Shown here: positions 34,038 to 45,811 of the stretch, piece by piece
Position numbering within the stretch: the stretch's first letter is position 1
Layout of the letters: each line of letters begins with the position of its first letter
Assembly: GCA_950097015.1 (NCBI GenBank)
Contig: CATNEN010000038.1
Location: forward strand, 21,099,001-21,163,000
Source: Macrostomum hystrix
Taxonomy: Eukaryota; Platyhelminthes; Macrostomidae
Length of the DNA stretch: 64,000 nucleotides
Direction of reading: 5' to 3'
Notes under the pieces: model-generated
Seen by the model: only the letters and a program-made list of their open reading frames with translations
What the model was told of the DNA's origin: nothing
Database searches by the model: none
Made by a program: the position numbers and the translations under genes

Positions 34038-37000
34038 TCAATGCTGTTGATCATTCTCAAAGAACATGAAGTCCTGAAATGTGTAAATAAATTAATGATT
34101 AACATCACACTGATCTAAACTGGGTGTGGTTTCAGTTAAAGTTACTTTTGAATGCCGAAAAAATGTGCAGCTAAAATTCTTGCTTTAACTTTTTTCTGTA
34201 GCAAAAAGACTAGACAAAGTTTCAGATAAAAAGTACATAACTGCCTAGTTTCAAACACAAGTATAAGCAACAGGATGATCGACCTCGTGGTACAGTAACT
34301 TTCGCCCCATCGCGTAGATGCGCTTCGATTGTAAAATGGTCTTTCGCTGTAAACCTGCATCGAGAGTGTTAACCACGTGACAGGAATGAAAATTGACTGA
34401 TGGATATTGGCAAGCACCGTCACTCCACTACGTGCTTTAACTGGGAAATGTCGATTCCCTTGTTTATTGATTCCCAATGAAGGATTGCTTCATTGAAGCA
34501 ATAATGTCGATTATCTACTTATAATTGAATATGTACCTGCTAGACAAGAGCTTACCTGTTAGACAAGCGGTTACCTGCTAGACAAGAGCTTACCTGTTAG
34601 ACAAGCGGTTGCCTGTTAGACAAGAGGTTACCTGTTAGACAAGAGGTTACCTGTTAGACAAGCGGTTACCTGTTAGACAAGCGGTTACCGGTTAGACAAG
34701 CGGTTACCGGTTAGACCCGTTAGACAGTAGACCTGTAACCTTCTATTTTATAGCAATATTTTTCTGATTTGTAGCTCAAGATTTCATTGCATGTAATCTG
34801 AGAACCATTGGTGCGGTTAAGAAATCTATGAGTTCCACTTCAAACTATTTTTCCTGCCAGAGAGTTGAGAAGGATATAAATGTTTATTTTTTTAGGAATC
34901 GTGCTCACGCAACTCAACATGATAATCTGATAAAAATGTTGAAAAAATAATGGAGAAAGATAGCAGAGAAGGAGAGTCAACAGGAGGAGAGTCCCTTGAG
35001 AGTCAACCCCAAGTCTGGCACAGTTGAGAGTGTACACTGCCTGACGATGATCCTTCCATACCTACCCCGGCTTTGTTTGACCAAATTGGTTCTAGCATAC
35101 TTCCTATCATAGATTTCCGTTCTAGCCTGATAGAATTGTAAGAACACACACTAAATACACACGCACACACACACACACAGGCAAGCGTCATACAGAAGAA
35201 AGCTGAAAGGTGAACCCCAGCTAGAAAGAAAAATCATCTTCACTTTGTGTGTTGGAGAACTAAAGTACAAAAGTGAGTAGAAATATCATGTATAGTTCTC
35301 AAAGTTGGATATAGCAATAATACTTACAATGAGAAATACGGCACCCAGCATTGCGGCCTTCATTCGGGTATCTAGGTCGATTGGGACTAGAAATTATTTT
35401 ATTTATAATACTTATAAGTCTTGAACGATTAGGTGTGCTATAATCCTAAAATAATCTTATAAGGATAATAAAACGCCACTTAAAATTTGTGGATTCTATT
35501 TTAACTGCTGGATCATGAATTTTATGGCAATGGTGAGCTTCTATGTCACAGGGGATTGACGTCGAGGGTTCGAATCTCGCCCCAAGGTAACAATTTATTG
35601 TTCCTGAACAATACGCCTAAAGTAAGTGAGTTTTTTTTACTTTTTCATCAATTATATGCCTGAATAATAATAATAATAATTGATTACACCTGCCCCAATT
35701 GGGTCAGATGTGCAGCCGACAGCACAGCCGCAGCTAATGCGCGGCGCATCTGAAGGCTGCGTACAGCTGTTCAGTCCATGGACTGGGGGGACGCCACACC
35801 CACCTTCAATTATCCCAGCTGATGCTGGTACCCATTTAACAGCTGGGTGAACTGAAGCAATGCAGAGTTAAGAGTCTTGCTAAAGGACGCAAATTGTTCC
35901 AGTGGAGTCGGGAATCGAACCCCCGACCTTCAAGTCGTGAGTCCGACGCCTTAACCACTAGGCTACAACCTCTGCTGAAGTATGCCTGAAGTATATTCAC
36001 AAGCCATCCAATATACACCGCAAGGCATCTGACCGAACTCACAAGTCACCTCAAAATTGTCCGCATCAGTGAAGTATTCTCTGGCAAAGCCGCTCCACTG
36101 TTTCTTGATGCCGCCAATCTCTTCTGTAGTGCCAATTGAATAGGCCTATATGTTGGAAAATATGTCAAAGTTGTCGAAATGAAAGCATCATCTGCTTTGC
36201 TAAAATGGTCTTCCATTTTCTTTGACCCAACCTTGCATGCAACTAATTAGTATGATTGCTTTGCTAAGCAAATTTTGCTAAAAGCTCATTGAAATTGAGC
36301 TAATATTTTTTGCTTCATCTTCATAGATTGAATTCTAAATCAAAAGACAGTACATTAAGACGGAGCAAGTCTGGATGCTGACTAATTCTGTTGATAGAAA
36401 TTCTGATTACTTATTTATTGGGCGCTTCATGGTCTTATTTGAGTATGGAATCTGTTGACTATGGCTAAAACAGTCTTCATTACGAGCCTATCAAATTAGC
36501 TCTCAGTTGCCGAGGGCATTAGTTCTCAGTTGCTGGGGGGGAATTCGTTCTCAGTTGCTGGGGGGGCATTAGTTCTCAGTTGCTGGGGGGGCATTGGTTC
36601 TCAGTTGCTGGAGGGCATTAGTTCTCAGTTGCTGGAGGGCATTAGTTCTCAGTTGCTGGGGGGGCATTAGTTCTCAGTTGCTGGAGGGCATTAGTTCTCA
36701 GTTGCTGGAGGGCATTAGTTCTCAGTTGCTGGGGGGGGCATTAGTTCTCTGTCGCTGGGGGGCATTGGTTCTCAGTTGCGGGGGGCATTGGTTCTCAGTT
36801 GCTGGGGGGAGGTATTAGTCCTCAGTTGCTGGGGGGCATTAGTTCTCAGTTGCTGGGGGCATTAGTTCTCAGTTGCTGAGGGCATTCGTTCTGAGTTGCT
36901 GGGGGAGCATTAGTTCTCTGTTACTGGAGGGCATTAGTTCTCAGTTTCTGGGGTGCATTTTTTCACTCGTGCTTAGGGAATTGGTTTTTCTATCTGCCAC

Positions 37001-37734
37001 CCGTAGGGGCTGAATGGGTTGTAGTGAACTACCAAGCATATATTGATGTAGGTTAATTCAATATTGCCACAGTATATCTTTGTTGATCATTCCGTATACT
37101 GGCAAAGATATTATAAAAAATGCATTACCTTGAATTCCTGTTCAAACAGGCAGCATGGCCCGCGACAAAGGCACTTTGGACCGTGAATCAGCAGCGCTGG
37201 GCGCCCCATAGCGTCTAGGAGTTCGTAGCGAGGCTGCAGACAGGAGCGCTTCTGCTGGACGTGGGCTATGACAGTTCCGGGTGGCGCTTCAACTTGCAGC
37301 TCGTGAGCGCACGGTTGGAAACAAGCTGTGCCATAGCAGGCTGGCTGACATGCCAGACACTTCATCTGGCGACTGACTCGGATCACCTCGGCACCGCTGA
37401 GGTCGTTGATGTGCATGACGAAACTGCGCTGCGGTCCGCAGCACTGCCTAGCGCAAACGTCCGACTCTTCAACGGCATGGAATAACTGTTCGCCGGCGCT
37501 ATTTTTGATTTGGTATCGATTTCTTGTCTCCCAGTTGGTCAGCACTTCGAATAGTTCAACCTGCTGGTGGACAAGAAGCCAATCGATGTGAGTTAGATAT
37601 TCTAATCCAGTCGGAGTGTTACTTTCCAATGCGGCGCTAGTCCACACATCCGACTGTTCTCCTGCGCTAATTCTAGGCTCATGAGTTCCTTGTTGCGACT
37701 GATGTGGATTCTCATGTTTTCCTTCGACGCTCAT
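34038..37734 (-). CDS. Phospholipid scramblase
   Basis: Four minus-strand exons, 37734-37129, 36145-36043, 35386-35328 and 34073-34038, give 267 residues. Diagnostic scramblase parts: LEYLTHIDWLLVHQQVELFEV near 44-64; RNRYQIKNSAGEQLFHAVEE near 71-90; Cys clusters CARQCCGP (94-101), CLACQPACYGTAC (126-138) and CLCRGPCCLF (188-197), candidate palmitoylation and metal sites; EAPPG at 149-153; the calcium loop DADNFEVTFPID at 229-240; and the C-terminal membrane helix ending DFMFFE near 257-262. All family landmarks are intact, so calcium-activated bidirectional lipid movement at a membrane is a reasonable inference. The N-terminus lacks the Pro-rich tract of vertebrate PLSCR1. The last exon is only 12 codons. 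Introns contain satellites and a SINE-A copy. The start is head to head with SECISBP2. Confidence 0.92.
34533..34735. repeat. 19-bp tandem repeat (ACCTGTTAGACAAGCGGTT)
   Basis: About ten units, with AGAGCTT, AGAGGTT and ACCGG variants, in the last intron of the scramblase gene. Confidence 0.92.
34990..35060 (+). mobile_element. SINE-B body fragment
   Basis: The stretch around GTGTACACTGCCTGACGATG with the preceding CCCTTGAGAGTCAACC matches the SINE-B body at 28210-28275. There is no head or tail. It is in the last intron of the scramblase gene. Confidence 0.6.
35154..35180. repeat. (AC)n microsatellite
   Basis: Short AC run with one G interruption, inside the last intron of the scramblase gene. 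Confidence 0.85.
35664..35974 (-). mobile_element. SINE-A copy, full length
   Basis: On the minus strand: a tRNA-like head with box A (GTAGCCTAGTGGTTAAGGCG) and box B (GGGTTCGATTCCCGAC), then a body with TTAACAGCTGGGTGAAC-type and CCATGGACTGAACAGCTG blocks, then a tail ending GGGGCAGGTGTAATCAATTA and an ATT microsatellite. It is in an intron of the scramblase gene, in the same orientation as the gene. Confidence 0.85.
36505..36957. repeat. ~24-bp G-rich tandem repeat
   Basis: About 18 units of CATTAGTTCTCAGTTGCTGG followed by a G run of variable length (2-8 G). It lies in the first intron of the scramblase gene. Multiple closely spaced G runs could support quadruplex formation on the plus strand, i.e. 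the non-template face of the minus-strand gene is C-rich. Confidence 0.9.
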
Positions 37735-38234
37735 TCTTCACTTTCGTCGAATTTTGTATTTTTTCTATAGAAGCAATTATATAATAAAAATATTCCTCTT
37801 GAATTTCAGATTAGTTCTCGATACAAAATATAATATTTGCACAGTATTTTTTTTCTTGATCTCGATATTGAATCTAAATTTAATCGTAAGTTTTCTCTTT
37901 TTGTGTTATTTATTTTTAGAAGGCAGTTCTCGCTGCTTTTCGTTGCTTTAAAGACAAAAAACTCGACCACAAGCTATGATATTGTTATGGTTTAAACTAA
38001 ACACTATAATGAGGTCATTTATTTATGAAGTGCCTACTTTTTATTATTGACACTGAAGATAATTTAGTTTTACTACACTCCTAATTCAAATTTAGATTTT
38101 CCCAGAAATCGTTCACGAGTCACAAATCGAATCACGCTGTATTTTGTTTAGAAAGTATTTGGCACATCGCCTAACATTATTACAGCATATAGATATATTA
38201 ATTGATATAATATTCGTAAGCCGTCTTTTCCGAA
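37735..38234. promoter_or_regulatory. Shared head-to-head promoter region
   Basis: The 500 bp separates the scramblase ATG (minus, 37734) from the SECISBP2 ATG (plus, 38235). It holds no repeat array or SINE, in contrast to most gaps here, and no clear TATA box. A bidirectional promoter is inferred from the arrangement only. Confidence 0.4.
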
Positions 38235-41200
38235 ATGGAAATGGCAAAGGGCTTAAATATTAATGCAGTTCCATTTGAGCCTGGAGCTGCAAGTAATTCT
38301 CACTTTTTTGGATACACTCAAGGTCCTCAGACTCCTCATTTACCACTAAATCCGAACGTTTACCTAAGGTAATTATATCTGCTTTAAATGTGACATGTTT
38401 TACTTGTTGTACTAGGCCTATTCATAAGTTCTGTAACTTACATATCAAACTTAGATTCTATGAATAAATTGGCAATTAGCAATTCCCTTACTAAATTACT
38501 AGGGCCTAAATTGTCTTTTTAGAAGCCTGTTTGAAAAAATAGCTGCCTAATGAAAGTATCAGGAAATATACTATATGGCGACATAGAATTTTAGGTTTAT
38601 AAATTAATACAAACAAAGCTAATGCCAGTTTAAGCTGGATTTAAAATTAAAATGACTAGGCCCTATATACACCTAGTCCTTGTGATTTCAATTTTACTAA
38701 TAAGTCTGAATTAGACCCACAGTCATGGCCACAAAGCAATTTTATTGCATTCATTCATCACATGATCGCCTTACACTGGTCCTATCAAACCTGGCCCTTT
38801 TTGGTGTACAATCCCTAATCTAACAGATATGATTGGCTCCTTTCTTGGGTGCCATTGAATTTTTTTATGGCTGGTGTTGAAAGTTATGTTGTCCTGCATA
38901 TTATTAACTCATATACTTGATTAATGAGGCATCTTATTTTCACTTTCACTACACAATTTGGATTCTAAAACAAAGGTTAAGAGGGATTGGAGGGCTGCAA
39001 ATTAATGTCTGACTCTTCAGTTTGAACTACAGTAAAATTAGTTTGTTTGTGAAACATGTTTAGCTCACTCATGACACTATCACTGTCAAATGAATTTTAA
39101 TTTTGATGGATTATAATTTAACACTCATCATGCTACAATTAATCCTTGACTAACATTGATTAGTGGCATAATTGTGTATAAACTATGTATAACATTTTTT
39201 ATACTGTAAATACTATTGAGTTCTGGCAGCTATTGCTTAGGCATTCTAATGCTGTTGTAAACAATTTTTATTAACAAGTTAGCTAATGTAATAGGTCAAT
39301 TAAGGCAGCTTATTAACCAGTCATCAGTTTTTATGGGCCCTTATTTTTATTTCATTTCTAGTATTACAGCTATATCCTTTTCTTTTTTAGCAAAAATAAT
39401 TTTCTAATGCTATATCCATTAAATACATAGTAAATACAAAATTTACACAATAATACTTCTGTTTTTTAGACCTATGCATCCATATGAAGGAGCTGTTTAC
39501 CAATATAATGGCCTAGATCCACACTCAGTTCAGACTGTGCCAATGTACTGTTATGCTCCAAATTATGCAGGTCAGTTTAAATACTCGTAATTGACTTCGA
39601 TGTATTACTTTTCGTTTATTTTGCTATAAATGTCGTACTTTCTACTTATTGAGTAGCATCGCGAAATCGAAAGTCAAAGAAGTTAACTCCATGCATTAAC
39701 TTCTTGCCATTTTGAACAGTCATGAATCCCGGACACTGGCAGTCAGTACCACCACCTCCACAGTTGTCAATGCAGCTGCAGCCGCCTCCGGCACTGACTC
39801 AAACAGCTCAATTAGCACGGCCAAATCGACACACTCAACCGGCGAATGTCGGCCGAGCTGCCAGTAGTCAGCACAGAACCAGCGTTCGCAGCACAGCCCT
39901 GAAAGTACTGACTGGCGCTTCCTCACCTGCTGCTGCTGCTGCACCCACTTTAGATTTAAAAAATGTTTCTATGGACACTGAGACTAAGAATTCTTCAGAA
40001 TCAGTTGAGAGTTCACAAAAAACTCAAGCCCCAGCTAAAATTGCCATAGCATCGCAATCAGCGCAGCAGTTAAGTAAGCAGCTGTTGCTAAGCGTTGCTA
40101 AGGCAACAGTTCGTTTTACGAGGACGCCTCAACTGACTAGCGTCGAAGATTTTCCAGCGTTGGGCGGCGAAGAGACTTTGAGCAGGAGTGCCAAAATTTC
40201 TGACGGCGCATTGCAGAGTAACGCTAAGATTAGCACACCATCTGGTAATTTCCCACCCTGTCTGTCCCCCTGTCTGTCCACCTGTCTGTTTACCTGTCTG
40301 TCCACCTGATAGTCATCCTGCCTGTCTGCCTTATAATAATAATATTTGCAGGAGGGTTGCGGGCGATCGCGCATCATTTGGTGACACTAGACCCGCAGCC
40401 AGCGAGGAGGCAATTCTGCCCATTTCGCTGATTCCTAAGCACACACAGATACTGTACGCAGGCACACGCTCACACATGTGTGTACATCTGCCCTGACTTT
40501 TAAATTGTCAGGCAGTGAACAATTTCACTGAGCCATGGAGGTTGGCCCTCAAGGGCGCAAATTGCATGACAAGCCGCTAAGCCTTCTCTCCGCGGCTGCG
40601 CCCGAAATGATTCTGGCCTTACCCCGGAATCGAGCTCAGGGGCCTGGTGCCAGAGGCAAACGTGCGTTAGACCGTTCTGCTATTCACCCGCGCCTGTCCA
40701 TCCTTCTTTTTATCTGTCTCAGTAAGTGTTCCACTGTCCAGCTGTCCGCTCATACCAGACAGTTTTATCATGATTTCACAGCGGGCCCAACGCCATCGAA
40801 GCCGTCGATGCTCTCCTATTCAGCCGTGATCAAACAGGCGTCCCGTCCACCCGCGCCGCCGCAACCAGCTGCTGTCACCGTCTGCTCCAAGCAGCCAGAT
40901 CAGCTGCAGCGAGGCGGCGGCCAGAGCAGCTCTGACGCTGTCGCAACCGACGCCGTCGCCAGCTCTCGAACAGCCGCTGAAGAAAATCAGCAAAAGAAGA
41001 AGCGACGCTCGCGAGGACGAACATCTTCAAAGAAGAAGAAGAAGAAGAATGGCAATGGCAAGCCGGCCTCCGTTGCGGCCGACTCAACGCAGCAGCAGCA
41101 GCAGCAGCCAGTCTTCCAATTAGAGCAGGAAGACTTTCCCAGCTTAGGGCTGAGTGTCGAATACACTGCGCTGGTGAAGCCGGTCCCGCCTACTCCGCTG

Positions 41201-44200
41201 CAGCAGCAAACTCAATCGCTCACTGCTGTGTGAGTAGCTAATTCTCTGAAAATTCTTAGCTTTTTGCCTGTATATTAACAGTAAAAAAGGCTATTTCAAA
41301 TGCGCTCATGATTCTGTATCTCCTCAAATGTTCGACCAATAGCCAAGAAAATCAGGAACACCTGCTAAAATTTTCCGCTCTATCCGATAAAACAGCTGCC
41401 TGAATCACAAAACATCGATAATTAATGATTTTTCATCAAAAACTTATGCTTCATCCTGGATAATTTCGCTCTCCATTCAATAATTCAAGATTTTTCCTCG
41501 ATATATCATACTTTTACCTCGAGAATTCATTATTCCCCTTCGAGAATTCATGATCCCCCTTCGATAATTCATGCTTCCCCTTCGATAATTCATGCTTCCC
41601 CTCGATAATTCATGCTTCCCCTTCGATAATTCATGCTTCCCCTTCGATAATTCATGCTTCCCCTTCGATAATTCATGCTTCCCCTCGATAATTCATGCTT
41701 CCCCTTCGATAATTCATGCTTCCCCTCGATAATTCATGCTTCCCCTTCGATAATTCATGCTTCCCCTTCGATAATTCACACTTTTTCCTCGTCATTTCAT
41801 GCTTCCCTCGATAATTAACACTTTTCCTCGTCATTTCATGCTTCCCTCGATAATTAACACTTTTCCTCGTCATTTCATGCTTCCCTCGATAATTAACACT
41901 TTTCCTCGTCATTTCATGCTTCCCTCGATAATTAACACTTTTCCTCGTCATTTCATGCTTCCCTCGATAATTCACACTTTTTCCTCGTCATTTCATGCTT
42001 CCCCTCGATAATTAACACTTTTCCTCGTCATTTCATGCTTCCCTCGATAATTCACACTTTTTCCTCGTCATTTCATGCTTCCCTCGATAATTAACACTTT
42101 TCCTCGTCATTTCATGCTTCCCTCGATAATTCACACGGATAATTCACAGGCATCAACCGGATCTGAAGTCGCAGGCGACAAAGCCGTCTAATCTGTTGTC
42201 CTCGACCTCTTCAGTGTCCAGGAAGCAGCAGTTAAATAGGGCTGCTAGGCAAAGTCTGCTACTGTCATCTAGCCTGCTGGTTGTCAATAAGGCGATTGTT
42301 GTAGCCAATCAGAAGACGCCAGCGGCATCTAGTGGCGCCGCCGCCGCAGCCAAATCGATACCGACTGGCGGCGTTGTGGGCTCAGTGGCGCCGCTTCGGA
42401 TCGGCAAACAGCGAGAGCGACCAAGGGCCAAGAAGAAATCACTTACAAAGAAGATTATTTTGATGGAACGACAGGCTAGGTAAAAACTATTTGCTTTAAC
42501 AGCAACCAAAAATGCAGACAGCTTAAGGCATCTCATCATTCATTCAGTGCCTGAAGTTTTCACTATGGAACAGGCATCTCATCATTCATTCAGTGCCTGA
42601 AGTTTTCACTATGGAACAGGCATCTCATCATTCATTCAGTGCCTGAAGTTTTCACTATGGAACAGGCATCTCATCATTCATTCATTGCCTGAAGTTTTCA
42701 CTATGGAACAGACATCTCATCATTCATTCATTGCCTGAAGTTTTCACTATGGAACAGGCATCTCATCATTCATTCAGTGCCTGAAGTTTTCACTATGGAA
42801 CAGGCATCTCATCATTCATTCATTGCCTGAAGTTTTCACTATGGAACAGGCATCTCATCATTCATTCAGTGCCTGAAGTTTTCACTATGGAACAGGCATC
42901 TCATCATTCATTCATTGCCTGAAGTTTTCACTATGGAACAGGCATCTCATCATTCATTCAGTGCCTGAAGTTTTCACTATGGAACAGGCATCTCATCATT
43001 CATTCAGTGCCTGAAGTTTTCACTATGGAACAGGCATCTCATCATTCATTCAGTGCCTGAAGTTTTCACTATGGAACAGGCATCTCATCATTCATTCAGT
43101 GCCTGAAGTTTTCACTATGGAACAGGCATCTCATCATTCATTCATTGCCTGAAGTTTTCACTATGGAACAGGCATCTCATCATTCATTCATTGCCTGAAG
43201 TTTTCACTATGGAACAGGCATCTCATCATTCATTCATTGCCTGAAGTTTTCACTATGGAACAGGCATCTCATCATTCATTCATTGCCTGAAGTTTTCACT
43301 ATGGAACAGGCATCTCATCATTCATTCAGTGCCTGAAGTTTTCACTATGGAACAGGCATCTCATCATTCATTCAGTGCCTGAAGTTTTCACTATGGAACA
43401 GGCATCTCATCATTCATTCAGTGCCTGAAGTTTTCACTATGGAACAGGCATCTCATCATTCATTCAGTGCCTGAAGTTTTCACTATGGAACAGGCATCTC
43501 ATCATTCATTCAGTGCCTGAAGTTTTCACTATGGAACAGGCATCTCATCATTCATTCATTGCCTGAAGTTTTCACTATGGAACAGGCATCTCATCATTCA
43601 TTCATTGCCTGAAGTTTTCACTATGGAACAGGCATCTCATCATTCATTCAGTGCCTGAAGTTTTCACTATGGAACAGGCATCTCATCATTCATTCAGTGC
43701 CTGAAGTTTTCACTATGGAACAGGCATCTCATCATTCATTCAGTGCCTGAAGTTTTCACTATGGAACAGGCATCTCATCATTCATTCAGTGCCTGAAGTT
43801 TTCACTATGGAACAGGCATCTCATCATTCATTCAGTGCCTGAAGTTTTCACTATGGAACAGGCATCTCATCATTCATTCATTGCCTGAAGTTTTCACTAT
43901 GGAACAGGCATCTCATCATTCATTCAGTGCCTGAAGTTTTCACTATGGAACAGGCATCTCATCATTCATTCAGTGCCTGAAGTTTTCACTATGGAACAGG
44001 CATCTCGTCATTCATTCAGTGCCTGAAGTTTTCACTATGGAACAGGCATCTCATCATTCATTCATTGCCTGAAGTTTTCACTATGGAACAGACATCTCAT
44101 CATTCATTCATTGCCTGAAGTTTTCACTATGGAACAGGCATCTCATCATTCATTCAGTGCCTGAAGTTTTCACTATGGAACAGACATCTCATCATTCATT

Positions 44201-45776
44201 CATTGCCTGAAGTTTTCACTATGGAACAGGCATCTCATCATTCATTCAGTGCCTGAAGTTTTCACTATGGAACAGGCATCTCATCATTCATTCAGTGCCT
44301 GAAGTTTTCACTATGGAACAGGCATCTCATCATTCATTCAGTGCCTGAAGTTTTCACTATGGAACAGGCATCTCATCATTCATTCATTGCCTGAAGTTTT
44401 CACTATGGAACAGGCATCTCATCATTCATTCATTGCCTGAAGTTTTCACTATGGAACAGGCATCTCATCATTCATTCATTGCCTGAAGTTTTCACTATGG
44501 AACAGGCATCTCATCATTCATTCATTGCCTGAAGTTTTCACTATGGAACAGGCATCTCATCATTCATTCATTGCCTGAAGTTTTCACTATGGAACAGGCA
44601 TCTCATCATTCATTCATTGCCTGAAGTTTTCACTATGGAACAGGCATCTCATCATTTATTCAGTGCCTGAAGTTTTCACTATGGAACAGACATCTCATCA
44701 TTCATTCAGTGCCTGAAGTTTTCACTATGGAACAGGCATCTCATCATTTATTCAGTGCCTGAAGTTTTCACTATGGAACAGGCATCTCATCATTCATTCA
44801 GTGCCTGAAGTTTTCACTATGGAACAGGCATCTCATCATTCATTCATTGCCTGAAGTTTTCACTATGGAACAGGCATCTCATCATTCATTCAGTGCCTGA
44901 AGTTTTCACTATGGAACAGGCATCTCATCATTCATTCAGTGCCTGAAGTTTTCACTATGGAACAGGCATCTCATCATTCATTCAGTGCCTGAAGTTTTCA
45001 CTATGGAACAGGCATCTCATCATTCATTCAGTGCCTGAAGTTTTCACTATGGAACAGGCATCTCATCATTTATTCAGTGCCTGAAGTTTTCACTATGGAA
45101 CAGGCATCTCATCATTCATTCAGTGCCTGAAGTTTTCACTATGGAACAGGCATCTCATCATTCATTCATTGCCTGAAGTTTTCACTATGGAACAGGCATC
45201 TCATCATTCATTCAGTGCCTGAAGTTTTCACTATGGAACAGGCATCTCATCATTCATTCAGTGCCTGAAGTTTTCACTATGGAACAGGCATCTCATCATT
45301 CATTCATTGCCTGAAGTTTTCACTATGGAACAGGCATCTCATCATTTATTCAGTGCCTGAAGTTTTCACTATGGAACAGGCATCTCATCATTCATTCATT
45401 GCCTGAAGTTTTCACTATGGAACAGGCATCTCATCATTCATTCATTGCCTGAAGTTTTCACTATGGAACAGGCATCTCATCATTCATTCAGTGCCTGAAG
45501 TTTTCACTATGGAACAGGCATCTCATCATTCATTCAGTGCCTGAAGTTTTCACTATGGAACAGGCATCTCATCATTCATTCATTGCCTGAAGTTTTCACT
45601 ATGGAACAGGCATCTCATCATTTATTCAGTGTACACTGTCGATAAACTCAACGACAGTAGAAAAATTTTTTTTTCAGACGAAAGGCCGCCTCAGCTGACG
45701 CAGCCCCATCAGCTGTTGCGCCAGAACCTGAAGCCGACGATGTTAAAGACGTTGCTAACAAAGTCGCTGTTGACGA

Positions 45777-45811
<35 letters not shown>

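Noticed and set aside
35245-35260. Alternative last exon for the scramblase after the acceptor TTTGTACTTTAG on the minus strand
   Set aside because: It is open in phase but encodes an unrelated tail; the exon at 34073-34038 restores the conserved DFMFFE end of the helix.
35525-35592. tRNA-like sequence with GAGGGTTCGAATCTCG
   Set aside because: Box-B-like motif only; no convincing cloverleaf or SINE body, so left unannotated.
40535-40781. Coding extension of SECISBP2 exon 4 upstream to 40535
   Set aside because: The sequence is an antisense SINE-B; the acceptor at 40780-40781 gives a clean phase match to exon 3.
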